From assembly GCA_046496745.1 (NCBI GenBank), contig JAWOGQ010000091.1:1-17998 (forward strand): DNA of 17,998 nt, given 5' to 3'. This stretch comes from JBNJGT01 sp046496745. GTDB lineage: Archaea; Nanobdellota; Nanobdellia; Woesearchaeales; JACJVW01. Both the position numbers and the translations under genes were made by a program. This document shows, piece after piece, positions 6,879 through 13,359 of the stretch (position 1 is its first letter; each line of letters begins with the position of its first letter). The notes below the pieces were generated by a model. The model made no database searches. It was not told the origin of the DNA and worked only from the letters and a program-made list of their open reading frames with translations.

Positions 6879-7026
6879 GAGTTTTTCGAATAATTCCGGC
6901 ATCGACTTCGACCTGAATTCCTTTTTAAAAAGAGGTGATATCCCCGTAAGGGACTTCCCCCTTTCACCTTATATAGAGATACTAATCGGCCTTCGTAATA
7001 ATGATGCTTATTTCCTCGAAAAACTC
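6879..7026. mobile_element. MITE-like element, 148 bp, with 9-bp target duplication
   Basis: The ends are perfect 11-bp inverted repeats, GAGTTTTTCGA (6879-6889) and TCGAAAAACTC (7016-7026). Immediately outside them is the same 9-mer TTAATACGG at 6870-6878 and 7027-7035. That is the structure of a non-autonomous transposable element with target-site duplication. No reading frame for a transposase fits inside. The right-hand duplication contains the last two codons and the stop of the thermosome gene (CCG TAT TAA on the minus strand), so insertion happened at the gene's end without damage. Read from the thermosome, a hairpin GGTGA/TCACC (6934-6968) followed by five Ts (6931-6927) may now act as its terminator. 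The first 18 bases recur at 13287-13304. Confidence 0.75.
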
Positions 7027-7035
7027 TTAATACGG
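7027..7035. repeat. Target-site duplication, right copy (inside thermosome 3' end)
   Basis: TTAATACGG, identical to 6870-6878; it encodes Pro-Tyr-stop of the thermosome on the minus strand. Confidence 0.75.
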
Positions 7036-8628
7036 TTGTTGCTGTTGGTTCTCTGAGTCAGAGCTTGCGATGACGTCGTCGATCCTCAGGATCATTTCTG
7101 CTACTTCGCTAGCTGATGAGATTGCCTGTTTCTTCACTTTCATGGGTTCGATTACACCAAGCTTGTAGGAGTCTTCCACCTTTCCTGTGAAAACGTTGAT
7201 GCCTCCCCATTTCATGCCTTTATCATGGGCTGCTTTCAGTTCTGTTATGATGTCTATAGGGTCGATTCCCGCGTTCTCTGCAAGGGTTTTCGGGATTATT
7301 TCCAGGGCATCAGCAAAGGCCTCCACTGCAAGCTGCTCACGGCCGGACAGGCTGTCTGAATACTTCCTGAGATTACGTGCGATCTCTATCTCAGGGGCTC
7401 CTGCTCCTGCAACGTAAAAGCCGGTGGTAAGAGTGGCTGCAACATCGCCTATGGCGTCTTCCATGGCGCGCTTTATCTCGTCGACAACGTGGTTTGTGGC
7501 TCCTTTTATGAGGATTGTGACAGAACGGGGATTCTTGCATTCCTTGATGAAGACCATGTCGTCTTCACCAACCTTGACTTCCTCGACCATCCCTGCTTTT
7601 CCAAGGTCTTCTCCGGAGAGCTCGTTCAGGTTAGTGACAATCTTTGCGCCTGTGGCTTTTGCAAGAGAAGTCATGTCTGATCGTTTTACCCTGCGGATGG
7701 CAAATATTCCTTTTTTTGCGAGGAAGTGCTGGGCAATGTCATCTATCCCTTTCTGGCAGAGGACGATGTTTGCGCCTGACTGGACGATGCGTTCTACCAT
7801 GTCCTTTATCATCTTCTCTTCCTGGTTGACGAATGCCTCAAGCTGGGATGGGTCATTTATCTGGATGCGCGTGTCTGTCTCAGGGCCTCTCACTTCTATG
7901 GAGCTGTCTACCAAAGCAAGCTTTGCATCCTTTACCTGGCGGGGCATCCCTGAATGCACGCGCTCCTTGTCAAGAACTATGCCTTCTATGAGGCCGGATT
8001 CCTCGATTGATCCTCCGACCTTAGGGACGATATTTATGTCGTTCTTGCTGTAATAGATGGATTCTCCTGTCTTTTCTATGACACTCTGGACAGCTTTGAC
8101 CGCAATATCAGCAAGCCTTTCTTTTGAGGATTCTGCCCCTTTGCCAGTCATTGCGGTTGTCGCAATCTTCTTTAAGACTTCGGAGTCATCCTTTTTTACG
8201 GGTTCTGAGATCTCTTTCAGTATTTTCATGGCTTTCTCAGTAGCCATCCTGTATCCTTTGGCAATTATTGTAGGATGGACGTTAGAGTCAAGGAGTTTCT
8301 CTGCATTCTTCAGGAGTTCCCCTGCGATCACGACTGCTGTAGTGGTCCCGTCGCCTATCTCTGATTCCTGGGTCTTTGCGACCTCAACAATCATCTTTGC
8401 GCTGGGCTGCTCGATGGACATCTCATTGAGGATAGTCACTCCATCGTTTGTGATTGTAATGTCGCCTATGTTGTCCACAAGCATCTTGTCCATGCCTTTC
8501 GGACCCAATGTTGTCCTGACAGTCTCTGCGACCATCTTTGCAGCTTCAATATTTGTCTTCTGGGCGTTCTTTCCCTGGGTCCTTTGTGTTCCTTCTGGAA
8601 GAATGAAAATTGGTTGTTGATTTGACAT
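7027..8628 (-). CDS. thsA: Thermosome subunit (group II chaperonin)
   Basis: ATP-driven protein-folding chamber of archaea. 533 residues, full length. Visible are TLGPKGMDKM (40-49), NDGVTIL (61-67), the nucleotide-binding GDGTTT (92-97), the apical domain, and the late GAGAPEIE and FADALEIIP segments. The tail is ENQQQQPY rather than the Gly-Met-rich tail common in thermosomes. The frame reaches a GTG at 8643; the ATG at 8628 is chosen because GAGGTG lies 7 bases upstream and the TATA box at 8664-8671 predicts transcription from the G of that motif. A 148-bp element has inserted exactly at the stop codon. Confidence 0.97.
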   Translation of the reverse strand: MSNQQPIFILPEGTQRTQGKNAQKTNIEAAKMVAETVRTTLGPKGMDKMLVDNIGDITITNDGVTILNEMSIEQPSAKMIVEVAKTQESEIGDGTTTAVVIAGELLKNAEKLLDSNVHPTIIAKGYRMATEKAMKILKEISEPVKKDDSEVLKKIATTAMTGKGAESSKERLADIAVKAVQSVIEKTGESIYYSKNDINIVPKVGGSIEESGLIEGIVLDKERVHSGMPRQVKDAKLALVDSSIEVRGPETDTRIQINDPSQLEAFVNQEEKMIKDMVERIVQSGANIVLCQKGIDDIAQHFLAKKGIFAIRRVKRSDMTSLAKATGAKIVTNLNELSGEDLGKAGMVEEVKVGEDDMVFIKECKNPRSVTILIKGATNHVVDEIKRAMEDAIGDVAATLTTGFYVAGAGAPEIEIARNLRKYSDSLSGREQLAVEAFADALEIIPKTLAENAGIDPIDIITELKAAHDKGMKWGGINVFTGKVEDSYKLGVIEPMKVKKQAISSASEVAEMILRIDDVIASSDSENQQQQPY

Positions 8629-8663
8629 TGTAATACACCTCACTTTCCGGTATAAGAGAGGAG

Positions 8664-8671
8664 TATTTAAG
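8664..8671 (-). promoter_or_regulatory. TATA box of the thermosome
   Basis: CTTAAATA on the minus strand. The predicted start at 8641 gives a 13-nt leader beginning GAGGTG. It is back to back with the aIF5A promoter in a 127-base intergenic region. Confidence 0.5.
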
Positions 8672-8715
8672 TTTATTGAGTGTTTTTGGCTGTATATATC
8701 CTATGCACCATAACT

Positions 8716-8723
8716 TTTATAAA
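8716..8723 (+). promoter_or_regulatory. TATA box of aIF5A-eL40
   Basis: TTTATAAA. The predicted start at 8746 gives a 10-nt leader AGGTGGCATA, with the Shine-Dalgarno at its 5' end. Confidence 0.6.
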
Positions 8724-8755
8724 TTGACCCAGTTTCTTTAGTGAAAGGTGGCATA

Positions 8756-9157
8756 ATGAGCGGAGAGAAAACACTAAAATCAGTCGGATCACTTAAGGAA
8801 GGCAACTATGTCGTAATAGACGGAGTTGCATGCACAGTCAGCAGTACCCAGACATCAAGACCTGGAAAGCATGGTCATGCAAAGGTACGTATGGAAGGTG
8901 TTGGGCTCATTGATGGCAAAAAAAGGATTCTAGTGATGCCAGGCCACGATAAGATAGAAGTTCCAATCATTGATAAGAGAAATGCTCAGGTCCTTTCAGT
9001 CACAGGCAACATGGCTAATGTGATGGATTCTGAGACCTATGAAACATTTGACCTTGAGATCCCTGAAGAACTCAAAGACCAGTGCACAGAGGGATCAACT
9101 GTCCTGTACTGGATAATCCTCGAGGATAAGGTCATGAAACAGGTTAAGAGTGATTGA
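8756..9157 (+). CDS. eif5A: Translation factor aIF5A
   Basis: Hypusinated factor that rescues stalled elongation, especially at proline stretches; homologue of bacterial EF-P. 133 residues from the ATG at 8756, which has AGGTGG just upstream; a GTG at 8741 is in frame but would include that Shine-Dalgarno. The N-terminal SH3-like domain has the modification loop SRPGKHGHAK, with Lys38 the expected hypusine site. The C-terminal OB domain contains LSVTGNMANVMD and ends after YWIILEDKVMKQ. It is followed by eL40 after two bases. Activity requires deoxyhypusine synthase, not present in this window. Confidence 0.97.
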   Translation: MSGEKTLKSVGSLKEGNYVVIDGVACTVSSTQTSRPGKHGHAKVRMEGVGLIDGKKRILVMPGHDKIEVPIIDKRNAQVLSVTGNMANVMDSETYETFDLEIPEELKDQCTEGSTVLYWIILEDKVMKQVKSD

Positions 9158-9159
9158 TT

Positions 9160-9321
9160 ATGGCAAAATTCCCAGAAGCAGAGGCAAGGAAATTCAAGCG
9201 TAAGTTCGTATGCAAGAGTTGCAAACGTTCCCTTATGACATCCAACATGCTGGTATTGCAGGAGAAAGTCAAATGCAGAAAATGCCACTCCACATCCCTG
9301 CGACCGGCACGCAAGAAGTAA
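9160..9321 (+). CDS. rpl40e: Ribosomal protein eL40, 53 aa
   Basis: Small zinc-ribbon protein of the large ribosomal subunit. The N-terminus MAKFPEAEARKFK and the C-terminal SLRPARKK match archaeal eL40, and two cysteine pairs CKSC and CRKC form the zinc site. The spacing between the pairs (about 18 residues) is longer than in classical eL40, so a divergent form is likely. The ATG lies two bases after the aIF5A stop, making a tight two-gene operon. The protein is strongly basic, as expected for a ribosomal protein. Confidence 0.85.
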   Translation: MAKFPEAEARKFKRKFVCKSCKRSLMTSNMLVLQEKVKCRKCHSTSLRPARKK

Positions 9322-9323
9322 GC

Positions 9324-9331
9324 TTTAAATA
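9324..9331 (+). promoter_or_regulatory. TATA box of the PRC-barrel/queH operon
   Basis: TTTAAATA directly after the eL40 stop. The predicted start at 9354 gives a 14-nt leader beginning AGGAGGG. Confidence 0.55.
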
Positions 9332-9367
9332 TTACTTTACTTTATTCTATTACAGGAGGGAATTACT

Positions 9368-9643
9368 ATGCTAAAGATGAAAAATATTACTGATACTTTT
9401 GACATGAAAGTCTTTACTGACAGTGGTGAGTATTTCGGAGATATCGAGGAGTCAATCCTGACCCAGACAAAGGTTTTTGGCTGGAGGGTAAAGGCTACAA
9501 AGAACTCTTATCTTTCCAAGGTTCTTGGGAATGCAAAAGGGGTTATAGTGCCGCATCAGCTGGTAAAGGCTATAGGAGACATAATGCTTATCAGCAAGGC
9601 TGCGGTTCCGTCATATAACGCGGAATCGAATGACTACGAATAA
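9368..9643 (+). CDS. PRC-barrel domain protein, 91 aa
   Basis: Single-domain protein of the archaeal PRC-barrel family, a beta-barrel related to the RimM and photosynthetic reaction centre H domains. Conserved family segments are visible: KVFTDSGEYFGDIEE near residues 14-28, VFGWRVKAT, LSKVLGNAKGVIVPHQLVKAIGD and the closing ISKAAVP. The exact role is unknown; binding to RNA-processing or cell-division partners has been proposed for relatives. AGGAGGG lies 7 bases before the ATG. Its last 14 bases overlap the start of queH, so the two are co-transcribed and probably coupled in translation. Confidence 0.9.
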   Translation: MLKMKNITDTFDMKVFTDSGEYFGDIEESILTQTKVFGWRVKATKNSYLSKVLGNAKGVIVPHQLVKAIGDIMLISKAAVPSYNAESNDYE

Positions 9644-10154
9644 GCTCTTGCATGTATGCTGTGCTTCCTGCGCCTTGGTTGCACTTGAGCGCTGGGAGTC
9701 AATTTCTCTTTTCTTTTATAATCCTTCTATACCCACTGATGAGTATGAAAGACGTTATTCTGATGTTAGAAAGATCGCTTCAATATATGAAGTCCCAATC
9801 ATTGATGCATCCCATGATCATGATGCATGGCTGAAGCGTGTCAAGGGAATGGAGGCTGAGCCGGAGAATGGGAAAAGATGCATGGTATGTTACCAGGACC
9901 GGCTGGAACAAGCATACAAGGCTGCGGTTGACAATGGTTTTGATGGGTTTGCTACGACCTTGACACTTAGCCCGCACAAGAATGCACAAATTATCAATAG
10001 GATCGGTAAGGAGATTGGAGGAGAATTCTATATCTCCAGTGATTTCAAGAAACAGGATGGGTTCAATCTCAGTGTCCGGCTGAGCAGGAAGTATGGTCTT
10101 TATCGACAGACTTTTTGTGGTTGCGAGATGAGCATGCAGTCTCCAAGGCTGTAG
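9630..10154 (+). CDS. queH: Epoxyqueuosine reductase QueH
   Basis: Last step of queuosine synthesis: reduces epoxyqueuosine to queuosine in the tRNA anticodon wobble position, using a [4Fe-4S] cluster and a further iron. 174 residues, single domain. Family cysteines are present: Cys10, Cys11 and Cys14 in HVCCASC, Cys84 and Cys87 in RCMVCYQDRL, and Cys163 and Cys165 in TFCGC. Also seen are FYNPSIPTDEYERR, TTLTLSPHKN and SDFKKQDGFN. It begins inside the PRC-barrel gene. The 3' 55 bases, including the CGC motif, are antisense to the 3' end of queA. Queuosine enzymes are typical of bacteria; classical archaea make archaeosine. Confidence 0.95.
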   Translation: MTTNKLLHVCCASCALVALERWESISLFFYNPSIPTDEYERRYSDVRKIASIYEVPIIDASHDHDAWLKRVKGMEAEPENGKRCMVCYQDRLEQAYKAAVDNGFDGFATTLTLSPHKNAQIINRIGKEIGGEFYISSDFKKQDGFNLSVRLSRKYGLYRQTFCGCEMSMQSPRL

Positions 10155-11077
10155 AAGCGGTATCTTTTCTGTATGGCGTGATTGTATGCCCTGAATACAT
10201 TCTCTTTTCCCATGTACGCGCTGATAAGGAGAAGCAATGTAGATTCTGGAAGGTGGAAGTTTGTGATGAAACCGTCAGGGTTTATCCTGAATCCGTATCC
10301 GGGTTTTATGAAAAGATCAGAGTATCCCTGGTAGGGGTGTATGATGCCTTTGTTGTCTGCTGCGGTCTCCAGGGATTTCATGGTTGTGGTGCCTATGACA
10401 AAAAGGCGGCCTTTGCGGTTGTTGATGGTGTCTGCGGTCTGCTTGTCTATTGTCAGGAATTCAGGCTCCATCTGGTGAGTATCCAGGTCATAGATCTTAT
10501 TGAAGGTGCCATAACCTACGTGAAGGCAGATATATGCAAATTTCACTCCTTTGGTTTTCAGCTCTCTCATCAGGTTGCTTGTGAAATGAAGGCCTGCTGT
10601 GGGTGCTGCAAGGGATCCCTCTTCTCTGGCATAGACTGTCTGGTATTCTGTATCTCTTTTGAGTTCTTCGTTGATGTAGGGTGGTGTGGGAAGGATTCCC
10701 CTTGGCTCTTTCCTGAATCTGAGGGTGAAAAGGTCGTGTTGCTTATCGATTATCTTTGCCTGGTTATCCTTGAATATCAGCTTGTTCCCTAACCTTGGTT
10801 TCCCTTTGATGCGGCATTTGTAGGTGTCATCTTTCCTTTGCAGTATGATGACTTCCACAGGGCTTCCGGTCTCTTTTTGTCCCAAAAGCTTGGCTCTCTT
10901 GACTTTGGTGTTGTTGAGTACGATAAGGTCATCCTTTTTCAGGTGGTCCTTGATCCTGTAGAATCTTGAATCTGTAAGTGTGTCTGCGATGAGCATCCTG
11001 GAATAGCTTTTAGGATGAGCAGGCCTTTGGGCTATGAGTTCAGGAGGAAGATGGTAGTCAAACTCTTCAAGTTTCAT
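10100..11077 (-). CDS. queA: S-adenosylmethionine:tRNA ribosyltransferase-isomerase QueA
   Basis: Transfers and isomerises the ribosyl group of SAM onto preQ1 in tRNA, giving epoxyqueuosine, the substrate of QueH. 325 residues, close to the family norm of about 340. Visible are LPPELIAQRP (10-19), NNTKVKRAKLLG, the strongly conserved APTAGLHFT, HVGYGTF, GTTTMKSLE, LFIKPGYGF, TNFHLPESTLL and YRFYSLGDCMLI near the C-terminus. A TATA box at 11100-11107 makes the ATG at 11077 leaderless. Its C-terminal codons overlap queH on the opposite strand for 55 bases. No tRNA-guanine transglycosylase or preQ1 synthesis gene is in the window. Confidence 0.96.
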   Translation of the reverse strand: MKLEEFDYHLPPELIAQRPAHPKSYSRMLIADTLTDSRFYRIKDHLKKDDLIVLNNTKVKRAKLLGQKETGSPVEVIILQRKDDTYKCRIKGKPRLGNKLIFKDNQAKIIDKQHDLFTLRFRKEPRGILPTPPYINEELKRDTEYQTVYAREEGSLAAPTAGLHFTSNLMRELKTKGVKFAYICLHVGYGTFNKIYDLDTHQMEPEFLTIDKQTADTINNRKGRLFVIGTTTMKSLETAADNKGIIHPYQGYSDLFIKPGYGFRINPDGFITNFHLPESTLLLLISAYMGKENVFRAYNHAIQKRYRFYSLGDCMLISQPQKVCR

Positions 11078-11099
11078 ATGGATAAGAAATCAGGTGTGA

Positions 11100-11107
11100 T
11101 TTATAAA
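11100..11107 (-). promoter_or_regulatory. TATA box of queA
   Basis: TTTATAAA; 23 bases beyond its last base is the A of the ATG at 11077, so the mRNA is predicted leaderless. The box abuts the hairpin ending at 11108. Confidence 0.6.
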
Positions 11108-11199
11108 GGATTATGCGGTTACGCTAAGGTGAATATAAATTTTGTTGGACACAGTCCTTTGTTAGTTTATTGAGCACCCTTTTGGTAACCGCACAATCC
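11108..11199 (-). ncRNA. Candidate stem-loop RNA or inverted-repeat element, 92 nt
   Basis: On the minus strand GGATTGTGCGGTTAC (11199-11185) pairs with GTAACCGCATAATCC (11122-11108) over 15 positions, with one G-U pair. On the plus strand that pair would be an A-C mismatch, so a minus-strand RNA is favoured. Inside, AAGGGTG can pair with CACCTT (one bulge) and GGAC/GTCC forms a small apical hairpin (about 11146-11156). A TATA-like TTATAAAG (11229-11222), in the end of the upstream gene, predicts transcription starting at 11199, the first stem base. No duplicated flanks mark it as a transposon, and no strong T-run follows the stem. The RNA family is not recognised. Confidence 0.4.
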
Positions 11200-11206
11200 A
11201 ATCAGA

Positions 11207-11680
11207 CTAAAATTGATTTTTCTTTATAATTTTTTTTATTTCTGGGGGGGTTATTGGAGTGACGGAGTCAAACATTGCCTTTAATCCAGTCTTGAGTGTT
11301 TTCTTGTCAGCGATCTTGTCATGGACATAAGGGGATATGATCCATTTCTGGTCGCGGATGCTTCCAGGATTTATGAAATAGATGAAGAGATTGCGGTGCT
11401 TGGTAAGCTCTTTCCAGAGGCTCTGGAGTATCTTAAGGTTCTCTTCTGTGTTGAATACCACTACAGACACGTGTTCTCCTGCAACCTTTGTTATCTCTTC
11501 CAGGCTTTCGAACCCATAGACCTTGATGGTCTTGTCATTATAGACAATATCCAGGTGATTCCTGGACTCATTTATCTCAAGGATTTTCTTGTAGATGATG
11601 TCCTTGTTCCTGAAGTATTCCTTTGCCCACTGGAGAAGATAATCCTGGATATCCATCTGTCTTGCGCAGGTTTCCTCCAT
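11207..11680 (-). CDS. Unknown protein coupled to glycyl-tRNA synthetase, 157 aa
   Basis: Unrecognised. The ATG at 11680 follows the glyS stop codon directly (TAA then ATG), which points to translational coupling; an alternative ATG at 11656 has GGAGG too far upstream to be convincing. The protein is soluble, mixed alpha/beta and basic at the C-terminus. It has a helical N-terminus, then a run of short strands (HLDIVYND, KTIKVYGF, VSVVVFNT) alternating with helices, FIYFINPGS, and a Lys-rich tail KKIIKKNQF. The strand-helix alternation suggests a compact Rossmann-like or nuclease-like fold, but no catalytic motif is certain. Co-expression with glyS is the only functional hint. Confidence 0.75.
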   Translation of the reverse strand: MEETCARQMDIQDYLLQWAKEYFRNKDIIYKKILEINESRNHLDIVYNDKTIKVYGFESLEEITKVAGEHVSVVVFNTEENLKILQSLWKELTKHRNLFIYFINPGSIRDQKWIISPYVHDKIADKKTLKTGLKAMFDSVTPITPPEIKKIIKKNQF

Positions 11681-13171
11681 TTAAATATTTTTCTTAAGCC
11701 GCTTCAGGATTGCACCTGCAAGATCTTCCTTTTTTACCCTTGTCTGTTCAGTGGTGTCCCTGTCGCGGATTGTCACGTCGTCATTTTCAAGGCTGTCGTA
11801 ATCAATCGTTATGCAGAAAGGGGTTCCGATCTCGTCCTGACGTGCGTATCTTCTTCCAATCGAACCTGACTTGTCATAGATACAATTGAAGTGCTGGTTC
11901 AGTTCGTTGAAAACCTCACGCGCCATCTTTGTTAGGTTCTCCTTGTTCATAAGAGGGAGTATTGCGCATTTGATTGGTGCAAGGGAGGGTTCCAGTTTCA
12001 GGACGATGTTTCCTCTATTGTCGTCTGTGAAAGCGTCAACCAGGGTTGCAAGGAATACTCTGTCCATACCAAAGGTCGGTTCTATGACACGGGGAATCAC
12101 CTTCTCTTTTGCATCCTCATCATAGATCTGCATCTTCTGGCCTGACTCTTTCATGTGCTGGGTCAGGTCGTACTGGCCGCGGTTGGCGTTTCCTGCTATC
12201 TCTTTTGAACCGAAAGGGAAACTGTAATCCATATCAAAGGTTGCTGAAGAGTAATGGGAGAGCTCATCTTTTGTATGCTCGCGGACCTTGATGTTCTCTT
12301 TAGAGAGGCCAATGTCCATTGTCCATCTGATCTGTCTTGAAAGCCAGTATGCATGCCATTCGCCGAGTTTCTTTCCTGAGAGGAGCTCCCTGATGGTCGC
12401 TTTTTTCAGGACATTCTCATTTTTTTCCTGGGTATCGGCATCCATGAAATTGAACTCAAGGTTGAGGTCACTCTCAGTCAGGAGACCGCATTTCTCATCC
12501 TTTGGATGAAGGAAGAACTCGAATTCTGCAATGCTGAATTCCCTGCAGCGGAATATGAAATCCCTTGGTGAGATCTCGTTTCGGAAGCATTTTCCGATCT
12601 GTCCTATCCCGAAGGGTAGCTTAAGTCTCTGGGATTCGGCAATGAGCTTGAAATCAGTGAACATCCCCTGGGCAGTCTCTCCCCTAAGGTATGCTTCTGA
12701 GGCCTTTCCTTCTTCAGCTCCTACCTGGGTGGGGAACAACAGGTTGAAGTCCTTAAGTTCTGCAAATTCTCCTTTGCATTCAGGGCAGGCAAGATTGTTC
12801 TCTGAGATGATCTGGTTGATCTTTTCAATCTCCATCCCTTCCACGTTGAGGTCAAGCTTTTCTTCTATGAGGTGGTCTGCCCTGTATTTTTTCTTGCATT
12901 TGCTGCAGGTGATCAGAAGGTCACCGAAGGAATCAAGATGACCTGAGGCTTTCCATATCCTGGGATGGGATATGATGCTTGCATCAAGGCCTACCATGTT
13001 CTCCTGTGAATGGATGAAGGTCTTCCACCAGTGTTGCTTGAGATTATTGAATAGTTCCACTCCAAGGGGACCGTAGTCCCAGAAACCGGACAGTCCGCCG
13101 TATATCTCTGAACTCTGGAATATGAACCCTTTCTGCTTGCAGAATGTTGTTATCTTTTCTATTGAATCCAT
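11681..13171 (-). CDS. glyS: Glycyl-tRNA synthetase (class II, archaeal/eukaryotic alpha2 type)
   Basis: Charges tRNA-Gly. 496 residues, somewhat shorter than many archaeal homologues (about 570). Signatures in order: GLSGFWDYGPLG (26-37), a zinc-type insertion with CSKC (89-92) and CPEC (129-132), RGETAQGMF (163-171), motif 2 FRNEISPRDFIFRCREF (196-212), GNANRGQYDLTQH, motif 3 EPTFGMDRVF, and the C-terminal anticodon-binding domain with SIGRRYARQDEIGTPFCIT. The ATG at 13171 has GAGGG 7 bases upstream; the TATA box at 13206-13213 predicts transcription from the G of that motif. The downstream unknown gene starts right after the stop. Confidence 0.97.
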   Translation of the reverse strand: MDSIEKITTFCKQKGFIFQSSEIYGGLSGFWDYGPLGVELFNNLKQHWWKTFIHSQENMVGLDASIISHPRIWKASGHLDSFGDLLITCSKCKKKYRADHLIEEKLDLNVEGMEIEKINQIISENNLACPECKGEFAELKDFNLLFPTQVGAEEGKASEAYLRGETAQGMFTDFKLIAESQRLKLPFGIGQIGKCFRNEISPRDFIFRCREFSIAEFEFFLHPKDEKCGLLTESDLNLEFNFMDADTQEKNENVLKKATIRELLSGKKLGEWHAYWLSRQIRWTMDIGLSKENIKVREHTKDELSHYSSATFDMDYSFPFGSKEIAGNANRGQYDLTQHMKESGQKMQIYDEDAKEKVIPRVIEPTFGMDRVFLATLVDAFTDDNRGNIVLKLEPSLAPIKCAILPLMNKENLTKMAREVFNELNQHFNCIYDKSGSIGRRYARQDEIGTPFCITIDYDSLENDDVTIRDRDTTEQTRVKKEDLAGAILKRLKKNI

Positions 13172-13205
13172 TTTTTAACCCTCAAGTATGGGTGGGTTTT
13201 CAAGT

Positions 13206-13213
13206 ATTTTAAA
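13206..13213 (-). promoter_or_regulatory. TATA box of glyS
   Basis: TTTAAAAT on the minus strand. The predicted start at 13183 gives a 12-nt leader GAGGGTTAAAAA. Confidence 0.55.
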
Positions 13214-13277
13214 GTTTGCTATGTATCTTTTTTGTTTATCAAGGGGTTGAAATGTGAGTATTCATGTTCGGTCTTTT

Positions 13278-13313
13278 GACATTTAGGAGTTTTTCGAATA
13301 ATTCGACATTTAG
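13278..13313. mobile_element. 18-bp minimal copy of the 6879 element with 9-bp duplication
   Basis: GAGTTTTTCGAATAATTC (13287-13304) is identical to the first 18 bases of the element at 6879. It is flanked on both sides, without any gap, by GACATTTAG (13278-13286 and 13305-13313). The 18-mer reads as both element ends fused: the left end GAGTTTTTCGA is exact, and the right 11 bases TCGAATAATTC match the canonical right end TCGAAAAACTC at 9 of 11 positions, the two overlapping at TCGA. It lies just upstream of the TATA box of the 13360 gene. It may be a deletion derivative, an excision scar or a minimal insertion. Confidence 0.65.
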
Positions 13314-13319
13314 AAAACA

Positions 13320-13327
13320 TTTAAATA
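13320..13327 (+). promoter_or_regulatory. TATA box of the 13360 gene
   Basis: TTTAAATA. The predicted start at 13350 gives a 10-nt leader GGTGAGTATA. The minimal element ends 6 bp upstream, so insertion replaced the natural upstream flank of the box. Confidence 0.55.
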
Positions 13328-13359
13328 TGGCTGTCGTCTTCCTTGAATCGGTGAGTATA

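Noticed and set aside
6388..6919. Shared 11-mer TTCGACCTGAA at about 6388 and in the 6879 element
   Set aside because: Repeated 11-mers are expected by chance in 18 kb; the first lies in aEF1-beta coding sequence and there is no further similarity.
13264..13359. Upstream extension of the 135-residue protein to the ATG at 13264
   Set aside because: The extension would translate the mobile-element copy and the TATA box; the ATG at 13360 has a Shine-Dalgarno and a matching promoter.
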